From positions 1-34,107 of the forward strand of contig JAGTUV010000009.1 of NCBI GenBank assembly GCA_018224305.1: a DNA stretch of 34,107 nucleotides, written 5' to 3'. Position 1 is the first letter of the stretch, and every line of letters starts with the position of its first letter. This DNA comes from Gemmatimonadota bacterium (lineage in GTDB: Bacteria; Gemmatimonadota; Gemmatimonadetes; Longimicrobiales; RSA9). The translations under genes and the position numbers were made by a program. Shown piece by piece: positions 24,871 to 32,616 of the stretch. A model generated the notes under the pieces. The model had not been told where the DNA came from and searched no databases. It saw only the letters and a list, made by a program, of their open reading frames with translations.

Positions 24871-25772
24871 CAGAGACGACCCACGAGGTTAACGATCGCC
24901 GCCGAGCCCCCCGTAGTCGCGTACGCGATCCGGCCATCCCGATCGATGATGTAGACCAGTGACGGATGTGTGATCTCGCCCGTGGTCATATCTCTCACAC
25001 GCGGGACCTCCCATGCGTCGAGCGCGCCCTCCACATCATCGACCGATCCACCGAGCACCCATGCATCGGCCGCCGGAAGTCCCCACGACTTCGCCATCGC
25101 CGGGAGCCGCGAGGGCGTATCGCGCCACGGATCCAGCGTGACGACCAGCACCGTGACGTCCATGCCGCCGGCCGCCAGATCGTACTGCGCCGTGAGCACG
25201 TGCTTCACGACGAGCGGGCATATCGTCTCGCAGTGTGCGTACGCGAACGTCACGAGCACCGGTGCTCCGCGGAACTGCGCCAGCTCCCGCGTAACACCAT
25301 CGTGCGCCTGTAGTGCGAGAGCCGGCGCACGACGGTCGAGTCTCGGGTAGGTGGATGGAGGAAGCTCGCCGTCCGCATCCGGTATGAATGCCAGTGCGCG
25401 CGCCTGCTGCACTCTCGCGCCCGCACCAATGACCAGCACCATGCAGCCGATCGCCAGTGCGCCCAGTGTTGCCGACAGAGCCCGCGACGTACGGGCACGT
25501 TCCGCGAGCCGGCGCACGCCGCCCCACCACGCGATCAGCAGAATGATGAGCATGCCGAGCGGGCCGAAGATCAGGCCGATCCAGCCGCCCGCATCCGGCA
25601 GTCCGCTCTCGGTCACGCCGAAGCACACGTAGCGTGTGCGCTCGAGCCACACGGGCCCATCCTGCACCGGCCAGAAGGCCAGTGCCCACCACGCACTCGT
25701 AATGACGAACAGTGCGATCAGTCCGGTCATCACGATTCGCGCTTCCCGGTCCGGTGCAGGCGGGTGCGTCAT
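24870..25772 (-). CDS. SCO1/SenC copper chaperone with N-terminal multi-TM extension
   Basis: The C-terminal thioredoxin-like domain (about residues 150-300) has the copper motif CETIC (Cys181, Cys185) and His269 in ITHPSLVYIID, the full SCO copper-binding set. Such proteins metallate the CuA site. The unusual part is the first 120 residues, with three hydrophobic segments (VMTGLIALFVITSAWWALAFW, GWIGLIFGPLGMLIILLIAWW, LGALAIGCMVLVIGAGA) instead of one anchor. ATG 25772 overlaps the subunit I stop. It is coupled to ctaB downstream and loads copper into the subunit II encoded upstream (inference). Confidence 0.93.
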   Translation of the reverse strand: MTHPPAPDREARIVMTGLIALFVITSAWWALAFWPVQDGPVWLERTRYVCFGVTESGLPDAGGWIGLIFGPLGMLIILLIAWWGGVRRLAERARTSRALSATLGALAIGCMVLVIGAGARVQQARALAFIPDADGELPPSTYPRLDRRAPALALQAHDGVTRELAQFRGAPVLVTFAYAHCETICPLVVKHVLTAQYDLAAGGMDVTVLVVTLDPWRDTPSRLPAMAKSWGLPAADAWVLGGSVDDVEGALDAWEVPRVRDMTTGEITHPSLVYIIDRDGRIAYATTGGSAAIVNLVGRL

Positions 25773-27526
25773 CAGCCGATCTTCCACACGAAGGACAGCA
25801 GCTTCCAGTTCGCGAAGTAGTAGATCGCGAACGCGGCGAGGAACACGGCGACGAGAATCATGGTGCCGGGTGCCTGACCCAGGCGTCCCGTCGGCAGGTT
25901 CGCCTCATCTGCCACGGTCACGGGACGCGGCGGGCGAGTGATACCCTGTGGCAGACCCTTCGCGCCGGGTACGCGGTCCGCTTCCGTGAACGGCTTGCCG
26001 AAGAACACCGACCACACGGTAATCAGGATGTAGAGGCCGCCGCCCAAAGCCGCAACGAGGCCGCCGAGCGCCATGATCCCCATCAGCGCGTCGACCGCGG
26101 GATGGAATGCCTGCTCGAACGGTGCGCCCGTGAAGCCGATATCCCAGTGCCGGCGCGGTACGCCGAAGCCGCCCGAGAACGACATGAAGATCGAGAAGAC
26201 CAGCATGCCGCCCGCGAACATGTACGGCTGTATTTGCGCGAGCCGCCAGAACGCCACTTTCTTGCGGAAAATCAGCGGGATCAGGTAGTACGTCAGGCCC
26301 ATGAACGCCATCGTGGTGCCGCTCACTACCGTTGCGTGGAAGTGGCCGGGCACGCGGAGCGTGTTGTGTACGACAATGTTGATCTGCTCCGTACCGATCG
26401 TGACTCCCGTGATTCCACCGACGAAGCCGAACACGACGATCGACAGTGCGAGCGAACTGAAGCCCGGGTCACCCCATGGCGCTCGCTTCACCCAGCCGAA
26501 CAGGCCCTGCGATGCACCGCGAAGCCGCTGGCCGATCTCCACGCCCGCCGGCACCGTAAACCCGTGCAGCATGCTCGCCAGTACCGCCATGTACATGAAG
26601 TAGCTGGTGTTCACCACCTTCCACGACGAGCTGAAGCCGGGGTCCACCAGCAGATGGTGTGCGGAGGCCATCGAGATGAACAGGATGTAGAGCACGAACG
26701 CCGTGCGGCTGATCTTCTCGCTCAGTACCACGGATCCGACCGTGAGCGCGCCCAGCAGGTACCAGATCGCAACCATCGCCGCGACGTTGATCTGCTGCGA
26801 CGAGTGGCCGAGCGCCCACCAGAGCATACGATACACCTGCGGATCGACGCTCATCCAGCCGATCGACCAGAAGAACGTCGGGATGTACGTGGCCGCCCCG
26901 TGCAGCAGCGTGATCACGGCGATGATGGCCGCCGCAACAGCGCCGTACGTGACCAGCGGCAGCGATCCCTCGTACGTCTTCTCGCGCTTCGCGATCACGA
27001 GCGTCGCGAAGAACTGGAAGCACACCAGCAGTGCGCCCACCGCGAAAAAGATGATGCCCAGGTAGTACAGCGGGTCCGCGCGCAGCGGGATGTAGGATGT
27101 CATCAGAACGTCGGCCTTGCCGGTCCAGATCATCCACTCGCACAGCGTTGCTCCCAGCGTCATCAGCCCGAAGTTGAACCACCCCAGCTTCGGCGCGGCG
27201 ATCCTGCTGTTGAGCATCGGGCCCGCCGCGAAATACAGGACGGCCATCTCGAAGAAGATGATGAAGAAGATCAGCATCGTGAGTCCGTGCGCCGTCAGCA
27301 CCCGATAGAACATTACGGGATCCAGCAGGTGCACCGCCTGCCAGCGCGTGAGCAGTATCAGGATGGCGCTGACGCCGCCGATGAGCAGGGCCACGGTCGC
27401 GGCCACGGCATTCGCCTTGATGAGTCGTTCCGCCGGACGATGCAGCTTCAGCCCGGTTACCTCGCAGGTGCGGAACACCTCGCCGGGGCCGCTTCCACCC
27501 TGCGGCGTCTCGAGTACCGTTGCCAT
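25772..27526 (-). CDS. B-type heme-copper enzyme subunit I, predicted nitric oxide reductase (eNOR-like)
   Basis: The 584-residue subunit has about 13 membrane segments. Heme and copper ligands are present: His80 (low-spin heme, TAHGLTM), His241, His290 and His291 (CuB), His395 (high-spin heme) and His397 (low-spin heme) in VPGHFHATV. In oxygen reductases of this type a tyrosine four residues after the first CuB histidine (HPxVY) is cross-linked and essential. Here the sequence is GHSSQQINVAAM, with Gln245 at that place. Loss of this Tyr is the hallmark of NO-reducing members. Databases are likely to call it b(o/a)3-type cytochrome oxidase. NO-related neighbours support the NOR reading. Oxygen reduction is not excluded from sequence alone. 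Confidence 0.85.
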   Translation of the reverse strand: MATVLETPQGGSGPGEVFRTCEVTGLKLHRPAERLIKANAVAATVALLIGGVSAILILLTRWQAVHLLDPVMFYRVLTAHGLTMLIFFIIFFEMAVLYFAAGPMLNSRIAAPKLGWFNFGLMTLGATLCEWMIWTGKADVLMTSYIPLRADPLYYLGIIFFAVGALLVCFQFFATLVIAKREKTYEGSLPLVTYGAVAAAIIAVITLLHGAATYIPTFFWSIGWMSVDPQVYRMLWWALGHSSQQINVAAMVAIWYLLGALTVGSVVLSEKISRTAFVLYILFISMASAHHLLVDPGFSSSWKVVNTSYFMYMAVLASMLHGFTVPAGVEIGQRLRGASQGLFGWVKRAPWGDPGFSSLALSIVVFGFVGGITGVTIGTEQINIVVHNTLRVPGHFHATVVSGTTMAFMGLTYYLIPLIFRKKVAFWRLAQIQPYMFAGGMLVFSIFMSFSGGFGVPRRHWDIGFTGAPFEQAFHPAVDALMGIMALGGLVAALGGGLYILITVWSVFFGKPFTEADRVPGAKGLPQGITRPPRPVTVADEANLPTGRLGQAPGTMILVAVFLAAFAIYYFANWKLLSFVWKIG

Positions 27527-28143
27527 CAGTTGACCTCCAGCGCCTGCGCGGCTTCGCCGGGCATTGTTCCGTCCTCATTCGTCACGAGTACCTTGCCCAG
27601 CATCAGGTGATGGCCTACACCGCAGAATTCGTTACAGATCACCCCGAAGTCGCCCGCTTCGGTCGGCACGATCTTCAGTCCATAATCGTATCCGGGGACG
27701 ATCTGGAAATTGATGTTGACGGGATACAGCGAGAAGCCGTGGTTCACGTCCGTGGACGACAGATGCAGCGTGTACTCGGAGCCCTTCCGCAGCTTGAGTA
27801 TCGGGTACCAGCTCCACATGCGTCCGAGCATGTACACGTCGCTGCCCGGAGGCGGTTCGACAACCGGGAACCCGTTCATGGTGCCCACCTGGTAGTCCGC
27901 TACGAACTGATTGACGCGCGCCTCGAACGCGGCTGGCTCCACCCTGCTTCGGATGCCCGACGCGTTCTGTCCGCCCTTCCAGTGCCAGAGCGGCATCATC
28001 GCGAACAGCACCATGCACCACGCGAACGCGATCCCGAACCACACCTTCTCGGAACGGTGTGCGGGCACCCACCAGCGCCCCTTCGGCGAGACCATGCCGG
28101 TGTTCATTGGGCGCCGGTCTCCGTCCTGCGCCGGGGCGGTCAT
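27526..28143 (-). CDS. Heme-copper enzyme subunit II with CuA site
   Basis: The 205-residue protein has one membrane segment (residues 34-53) and a C-terminal cupredoxin domain. The CuA ligands are complete: His135 (DVNHGFS), Cys170, Glu172, Cys174, His178 and Met181, in CNEFCGVGHHLM. It therefore takes electrons from a soluble donor such as cytochrome c or a blue copper protein rather than from quinol directly. ATG 28143 overlaps the stop of the upstream small subunit, and its own stop overlaps the subunit I start. No adjacent cytochrome c gene is seen. Confidence 0.93.
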   Translation of the reverse strand: MTAPAQDGDRRPMNTGMVSPKGRWWVPAHRSEKVWFGIAFAWCMVLFAMMPLWHWKGGQNASGIRSRVEPAAFEARVNQFVADYQVGTMNGFPVVEPPPGSDVYMLGRMWSWYPILKLRKGSEYTLHLSSTDVNHGFSLYPVNINFQIVPGYDYGLKIVPTEAGDFGVICNEFCGVGHHLMLGKVLVTNEDGTMPGEAAQALEVN

Positions 28144-28319
28144 GGCAGCTCCGCCGTCGGCATGCTCGTGATCTCCCACAGGCCCCAGCCCGTGTAGATC
28201 ACGCCCATGATCACAATCCCCGCGATCATCAGAAGCAGCCAGTTGTCGTAGAGCCGCTGGCCGAGCGGCTCCTTCGCTGGGTCGTTGTCGTATGCATCAG
28301 GTGTGCGATCACTGCTCAT
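28140..28319 (-). CDS. Single-TM small subunit (subunit IIa-like)
   Basis: The 59-residue product has one hydrophobic helix (LLLMIAGIVIMGVIYTGWGLWEI) after a short charged N-terminus ending EPLGQRLYDNW. Size, place and topology match subunit IIa of ba3-type oxidases, which supplies the missing first helix of subunit II. GGAG lies seven to eight bases before the ATG. It is the first gene of the five-gene operon 28319 to 24001. Confidence 0.85.
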   Translation of the reverse strand: MSSDRTPDAYDNDPAKEPLGQRLYDNWLLLMIAGIVIMGVIYTGWGLWEITSMPTAELP

Positions 28320-28425
28320 GGTTTGCTCCGGTGACTGAAGTCGGCCCGGCATAAGTGGAGTACAGCATGTAGATATGAGGATATACCGGGCAGCGGCGGC
28401 GGCCATAGTCGGATTCCTGAACCTT

Positions 28426-28444
28426 TATCAGGATATTCCCCACA
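28426..28444. promoter_or_regulatory. Candidate operator palindrome, site 2
   Basis: TATCAGGA-TAT-TCCCCACA shares the perfect right half-site and the 3-bp spacing of site 1 (19796-19814); five of eight bases of the left half match. It lies in the 207-bp gap between the divergent heme-copper operon and the cytochrome b fusion gene, about 82 bp before the latter's ATG. Binding by the SufR-like regulator is inference. Confidence 0.5.
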
Positions 28445-28526
28445 ACGAACACGGGGTTCGGCCCCTACTTTACCGTGTGCCGCCCCAGCAGGGTTCGGCC
28501 GATTATTCCTCTGGCGATGGGCGAGG

Positions 28527-30074
28527 ATGCAGCCGCGGTTCAGCTATCGAAGCATCTCACGGGTGGACACCTGGCTCAATCGCGTCTACACGTCACGCTA
28601 CAACCCTCTGTATCACAGCGGTGCGATAGTGATCGCAATGCTCCTGGTGCTGCTTGCGACCGGGTTGTATCTGCTCATCTACTATCGGATCGGCGCGCCG
28701 CACGCATCAGTCGAACGCATCGATGCGCAGTTGTGGACGGGCCGCTGGATCAGGGGTCTGCATCGCTTTGCGTCGGATGCGGCGGTCGTGGCTGCGCTCG
28801 TGCATGCGTTCCGGATGTACGCGCAGAGACGCACGTGGGGGCCGCGCGCACTCGCGTGGGTCAGCGGAGTAGTCCTGCTGGTTGTGATCATGGTATCCGG
28901 CTGGACCGGTTACGTGCTGGTGTGGGACACGCACGCACAGCTGATCGCGGCGGAAGGTGCGCGGTGGCTGGATGCGCTGCCGCTGTTCAGCGAGCCGATC
29001 GGTCGCTCGTTCGTCGGCGAGAGTGACCTGCCCGGCGGATTCTTCTTCCTGAATCTGTTCGCGCACATCGCACTGCCGATCGGCATGGGGGTTCTGCTCT
29101 GGGTTCACATCGCACGCGTGGCGCGGCCGGTGCTGTTGCCGGCGCGCCCGGTGCTGTGGGGGAGCATCGCCGCGCTCACGCTGCTCGCGATCGTCTGGCC
29201 CCCGCCGATGGCGCCCGCCGCGGACCTGCTGCGCGTGCCACAGAATGTGCCGGTGGACTGGTTCTTCGGATTCTGGCTCCCGCTGACGATACGGCTGCCC
29301 GCATGGGGGGTGTGGCTGCTCGGCGTTCTGGTGCTGGCTCTCTTTGCCGCCATCCCGTGGCTGACAAGGCCGCGTCCCCAGGAGCTGCCTGCGCCCGCCA
29401 CTGTCGATGAACGCACATGCACCGGCTGCGAGCAGTGCGTTCATGACTGCCCGTACGATGCGATCGAGATGATCGCTCGAACAGGTGACAGGGAAGGGAT
29501 GATCGCGCGGGTGAAGACGGAGCTCTGTACGAGCTGCGGCATCTGCATAGGTTCGTGTCCGCCGATGGCCATCAGCGCGCTCGGCACGTCTGCGCGCGCG
29601 CAGCTCGAGGAGGCGCGCGCGTTCCTGGCGGAGGAGACGCCGGGGGAACGGGACCTCGTGATCGTCGGCTGCAGCTGGAGCGGCGCACGTGCGGAGGCGG
29701 AGCGATCCGGTGCGAAGTTCATGAGCGTGCCATGCATCGGTGCGATGCATTCGTCGACCGTGGAGATCCTTCTGCGCGGCGGTGCCGGCGGCGTGCTGGT
29801 AGCCGGCTGCCCCGAGCACGACGGCCGGACACGTGAAGGAGTGACCTGGACTGAGGAACGCCTCTTTCAGGGACGTGCCGCCGACCTGAAGCCGCGCGTC
29901 GATCGCAGCCGCATCCGGCTGGTCCAGGCGACGCTCGGGGAAAAGGTACTCCTCCACGAGTCCGTGCGTGCGTTCGCTGCCGAGATTGATGCGCTCGCTG
30001 ACGCCAACGGTGAGATCGACGTCGTCGATCTGTGCAGAAAGGCTCAGCCCGCCGTCCAGGAGGAATCCTCGTGA
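28527..30074 (+). CDS. Cytochrome b - 2x[4Fe-4S] ferredoxin - MvhD-like fusion
   Basis: The 515-residue protein combines three modules. Residues 1-280 are a cytochrome b N-terminal-type domain with heme ligand pairs His79/His93 and His180/His194, 14 residues apart, as in bc and b6 cytochromes. Residues 296-348 hold two [4Fe-4S] motifs, CTGCEQCVHDCP and CTSCGICIGSCP. Residues 374-450 resemble MvhD/FlpD, the hydrogenase and heterodisulfide reductase iron-sulfur subunit (Cys382, 403, 428). It should pass electrons between a membrane quinone or heme pool and a soluble partner. No Rieske protein or cytochrome c1 is adjacent. The GTG of the next gene overlaps its stop. Confidence 0.88.
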   Translation: MQPRFSYRSISRVDTWLNRVYTSRYNPLYHSGAIVIAMLLVLLATGLYLLIYYRIGAPHASVERIDAQLWTGRWIRGLHRFASDAAVVAALVHAFRMYAQRRTWGPRALAWVSGVVLLVVIMVSGWTGYVLVWDTHAQLIAAEGARWLDALPLFSEPIGRSFVGESDLPGGFFFLNLFAHIALPIGMGVLLWVHIARVARPVLLPARPVLWGSIAALTLLAIVWPPPMAPAADLLRVPQNVPVDWFFGFWLPLTIRLPAWGVWLLGVLVLALFAAIPWLTRPRPQELPAPATVDERTCTGCEQCVHDCPYDAIEMIARTGDREGMIARVKTELCTSCGICIGSCPPMAISALGTSARAQLEEARAFLAEETPGERDLVIVGCSWSGARAEAERSGAKFMSVPCIGAMHSSTVEILLRGGAGGVLVAGCPEHDGRTREGVTWTEERLFQGRAADLKPRVDRSRIRLVQATLGEKVLLHESVRAFAAEIDALADANGEIDVVDLCRKAQPAVQEESS

Positions 30075-30637
30075 GTGCAGCGCCCATGAACCCGGAACGA
30101 GGCCGTGCGGTGCGCACCCGAATCGTCCGCTGGCTCGCGCCCGTGCTCGTCACTGCCGTCATGACCGTGGGCATCGGCTGGCTTGCGCGCGCACCCTATC
30201 AGCCACCAGGCTCCGACAGCGCGACACTGCGACTGTCGTGGCGGTTGCGCGCGCCCGTCGCGGAGACGTGCAGGCCTCGTACGCAGGCCGAGCTCGATGC
30301 GCTCCCCGTGCATATGCGTACGCCCGAAGTCTGTCAGAGCCGTAGCGCGGCGTACGACCTCATTGTGCAGGTGGACGCGCGGACTGCGGACACCTCGAGG
30401 GTGCTGCAGGGCGGCGCGAAGGGCGACCGCCCGCTCTTTGTCCTGAAGGAACTGTCGCTCGAACCCGGACCGCATCATGTCCGCGTCCGCTTCGCCTCCG
30501 GTGCCGGCTTGCCGGCGGAAGAGTCTGTCGTTCTGGCGCTCGACACCGTGCTGCACATGCATGCTGGCACAGTTGATCTCGTCACTCTCGGTCCCGACGG
30601 CCGCACGTTGATTGTGCGGCAGTCGACACAGCCATGA
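30071..30637 (+). CDS. Membrane-anchored protein of unknown function
   Basis: The GTG at 30071 overlaps the preceding stop (GTGA) and has a strong AGGAGGA site six bases upstream. The 188-residue product has one N-terminal hydrophobic segment (WLAPVLVTAVMTVGIGWLA) and then a periplasmic beta-rich domain (ATLRLSWRLRAPVAETCRPRT, AAYDLIVQVDARTAD, DRPLFVLKELSLEPGPHHVRVRF). Two cysteines lie in that domain. No family is recognised. Its tight coupling to the cytochrome b fusion gene suggests a shared complex. Confidence 0.8.
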   Translation: MSAAPMNPERGRAVRTRIVRWLAPVLVTAVMTVGIGWLARAPYQPPGSDSATLRLSWRLRAPVAETCRPRTQAELDALPVHMRTPEVCQSRSAAYDLIVQVDARTADTSRVLQGGAKGDRPLFVLKELSLEPGPHHVRVRFASGAGLPAEESVVLALDTVLHMHAGTVDLVTLGPDGRTLIVRQSTQP

Positions 30638-30650
30638 AAGGGTTGTTCCA

Positions 30651-32123
30651 ATGACGACTATCGAATATCCGATGCCCGTTATCATCCAGGGCGGCATGGG
30701 CATTGGCGTGTCCGGCTGGCAACTGGCGCGCGCTGTATCGCGTCGCGGTCAGCTCGGCGTCGTGTCCGGTACTGCCATCGACTCGCTCTTCGTGCGACGC
30801 CTCCAGGATGGGGATCCGGGCGGACATGTGCGTCGCGCGATGGAGCACTTTCCGCTGCCGGACGTGAGTGCGGCCGCACTCGATGCGTACTTGCTGCCCG
30901 ACGGGCGCGCGGGCGCGCCGTATCGGGCCCTCCCCATGTGGCGCCAGATCGTGAGCCAGGCACGCGAACAGGTCACCATGCTCGCCAGCTTCGTCGAGGT
31001 GTACCTGGCCCGGGAGGGCCACGAGGGTATGGTGGGGATGAACCTGCTCACCAAGGTCCAGCTTCCGAACCTCGCCACGCTCTACGGCGCGATGATGGCG
31101 GGCGTCGACTGCATCATCATGGGAGCCGGCATCCCGCGCGAAATCCCTGCCGTGCTCGATGCGTTCGCAGAGGGACGTCCAGCCTCCATGAAGTTCGATG
31201 TGGAAGGACTGGAGCGAGGCGAGAGTGAGAGCATCACATTCGATCCGGCCCGGCACTGGACCGGTGCCGTGCCCGCACTCCACCGGCCTCTGTTCTTTCC
31301 CGTCGTCGCCGCCCACTCGCTTGCGACCATGCTCGCGCGCAAGTCGGTGGGCCGTATCGATGGCTTCATCGTCGAGGGTCCGACGGCCGGCGGCCACAAT
31401 GCGCCGCCGCGCGGCGCTACGGTCATGAATGACCGCGGCGAGCCGGTGTACGGTGAGCGTGATACCGTCGACCTCGACGTGATGCGCAGCCTGGGCCTCC
31501 CTTTCTGGCTCGCCGGCGGAACGGGCTCCGCGGAAGGCCTGCAGGCCGCCCTCCGCGCGGGCGCCGCGGGCATCCAGGTCGGCACCCTGTTCGCCTACGC
31601 CGATGAAAGCGGCCTCGCCTCCGATCTGAAGCATCGCGTGCTCCAGCAGGTGCGCTCCGGCGGTGCCGATGTGGTGACCGATCCGCGCGCCTCTCCGACC
31701 GGGTTCCCGTTCAAGGTCGTCGGCCTCGATGACACCAATTCCGATGACACGCTCTACGCCGGGCGCGAACGCGTGTGCGATCTCGGCTACCTGCGCAACG
31801 CCTACCGACGCGAGGACGGCAGGATCGGCTACCGCTGTGCCGCCGAACCGGTCGATGCATTCGCCAAGAAGGGCGGCTCTGTCGATGAGACGGACGGCCG
31901 CAAGTGCCTCTGCAACGGACTCATGGCCAACATAGGCCACCCACAGGAACGGGACGACGGCCCGGAGCGCGCCCTGATTACCAGCGGTGATGATCTGCTG
32001 CTCATGAAGGACTTCCTGCGCACGCGGGAGTCATATACCGCTGGCGACGTCATCGATTACCTCCTCGGCGTCCACGCGTCCGATCCGGTAACAGGGGCCA
32101 GCGTCCCGGCCGAGGCCTCATGA
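30651..32123 (+). CDS. Nitronate monooxygenase-like flavoprotein
   Basis: The 490-residue protein has the FMN-binding start PVIIQGGMGIGVSGWQLARAVS and the catalytic-type histidine His249 in EGPTAGGHNAPPRG. WLAGGTGSAEGLQAALRAGAAGIQVGT forms the phosphate-binding end of the TIM barrel. Relatives are nitronate monooxygenase (nitroalkane oxidation) and FabK enoyl reductases. It is about 130 residues longer than classical enzymes, with an extra loop region at residues 60-130 and a C-terminal segment containing CRCx-like cysteines (GRKCLCNGLMANIGHP). AAAGGG lies nine bases before the ATG. It follows the unknown gene by 13 bp. The substrate is not certain. Confidence 0.85.
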   Translation: MTTIEYPMPVIIQGGMGIGVSGWQLARAVSRRGQLGVVSGTAIDSLFVRRLQDGDPGGHVRRAMEHFPLPDVSAAALDAYLLPDGRAGAPYRALPMWRQIVSQAREQVTMLASFVEVYLAREGHEGMVGMNLLTKVQLPNLATLYGAMMAGVDCIIMGAGIPREIPAVLDAFAEGRPASMKFDVEGLERGESESITFDPARHWTGAVPALHRPLFFPVVAAHSLATMLARKSVGRIDGFIVEGPTAGGHNAPPRGATVMNDRGEPVYGERDTVDLDVMRSLGLPFWLAGGTGSAEGLQAALRAGAAGIQVGTLFAYADESGLASDLKHRVLQQVRSGGADVVTDPRASPTGFPFKVVGLDDTNSDDTLYAGRERVCDLGYLRNAYRREDGRIGYRCAAEPVDAFAKKGGSVDETDGRKCLCNGLMANIGHPQERDDGPERALITSGDDLLLMKDFLRTRESYTAGDVIDYLLGVHASDPVTGASVPAEAS

Positions 32124-32201
32124 CGTAAACGGCCTGCGCGGACACCGGGGAACGGCCTTGCTCGGAGTCCGTATTTGAGCGACATTCCACGCTCGGAACA
32201 C

Positions 32202-32275
32202 GCGGGCGTAGCTCAGTTGGCTAGAGCGTCAGCCTTCCAAGCTGAATGTCGTGGGTTCGAATCCCATCGCCCGCT
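32202..32275 (+). tRNA. tRNA-Gly (anticodon UCC)
   Basis: The 74-nt cloverleaf has acceptor GCGGGCG (32202-32208) paired with CGCCCGC (32268-32274), D arm GCTC/GAGC, anticodon arm TCAGC/GCTGA with TCC at 32236-32238, and T arm GTGGG/CCCAT with loop TTCGAAT. CCA is not encoded. A perfect copy of its 3' 43 bp occurs at the end of the window. Confidence 0.97.
32232..32274 (+). repeat. 43-bp direct repeat, copy 1 (inside tRNA-Gly; att-like)
   Basis: This is identical to 34065-34107. It runs from the anticodon stem to the end of the acceptor stem; the base before it differs (A versus C). This copy belongs to the intact tRNA gene. Confidence 0.9.
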
Positions 32276-32287
32276 CTGTGTAAGAGA

Positions 32288-32319
32288 AAGCCCCGTCATC
32301 ATTTACGCTGGCGGGGCTT
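32288..32319 (+). terminator. Terminator hairpin after tRNA-Gly
   Basis: AAGCCCCG (32288-32295) pairs perfectly with CGGGGCTT (32312-32319) across a 16-nt loop, 12 bp after the tRNA. The downstream tract CTTGCTG is only weakly T-rich. Confidence 0.6.
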
Positions 32320-32338
32320 CTTGCTGTCCGGCGAGTAG

Positions 32339-32361
32339 TGCCCAGAGGCGGTGTATAAATT
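32339..32361 (+). repeat. Island repeat, copy A (shortest match)
   Basis: TGCCCAGAGGCGGTGTATAAA resembles the start of the repeats at 32499 (TTGCCAGAGGTGGTGTCAGA) and 33951. The similarity ends after about 22 bp. Confidence 0.4.
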
Positions 32362-32498
32362 ATCTACTGGGCCATGCCCCCCATGTGAGATCGTATTCCT
32401 CCGTTCGACGGCCAAATGGTCCCCCCGGCGCACGTCCTTTTCTTGTTCCTCCCAGAGCACGCGTGGTCGCTGAAGGTGACTATCGACCTGACGGAGCG

Positions 32499-32539
32499 TT
32501 GCCAGAGGTGGTGTCAGAAACCCACCGACGCGGGCTGAC
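32499..32539 (+). repeat. Island repeat, copy B
   Basis: About 41 bp are shared with 33951-33992. In the last 29 bp (from GTGTCA to GGCTGAC) 25 bases are identical. Both copies lie inside the tRNA-Gly repeats and point the same way. Confidence 0.65.
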
Positions 32540-32616
32540 CGGGTCAAAGGAGCGAAACACAGGAGTGGAGCGCCATGAGAACGTGGCTGCTCCCGTTTCT
32601 GCATCATGGCAACCCG

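Larger units (their letters stand above)
32320..32616. other. Noncoding start of the island
   Basis: No convincing gene is seen. It holds two copies of a short dispersed repeat (32339 and 32499), an AT-rich spot (GTATAAATTATC at 32352) that could be a promoter, and a possible 35-codon reading frame from ATG 32575 with AGGAG upstream, which looks like a gene remnant. Confidence 0.5.

Noticed and set aside
25772-27526. Ordinary ba3-type cytochrome c oxidase subunit I
   Set aside because: All histidine ligands fit, but the active-site tyrosine position is Gln245 and the gene context is NO-related, so a plain O2 reductase is less likely.
25712-27610. Very long + strand frame opposite the heme-copper subunit I gene
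   Set aside because: The translation is dominated by His, Arg, Asp and Gln, a mirror-frame artefact of the real minus-strand gene.
32299-32607. 102-codon minus-strand frame at the start of the island
   Set aside because: It crosses two repeat copies and the tRNA terminator arm, and its sequence is low in structure and rich in Arg and Pro; no ribosome-binding site.
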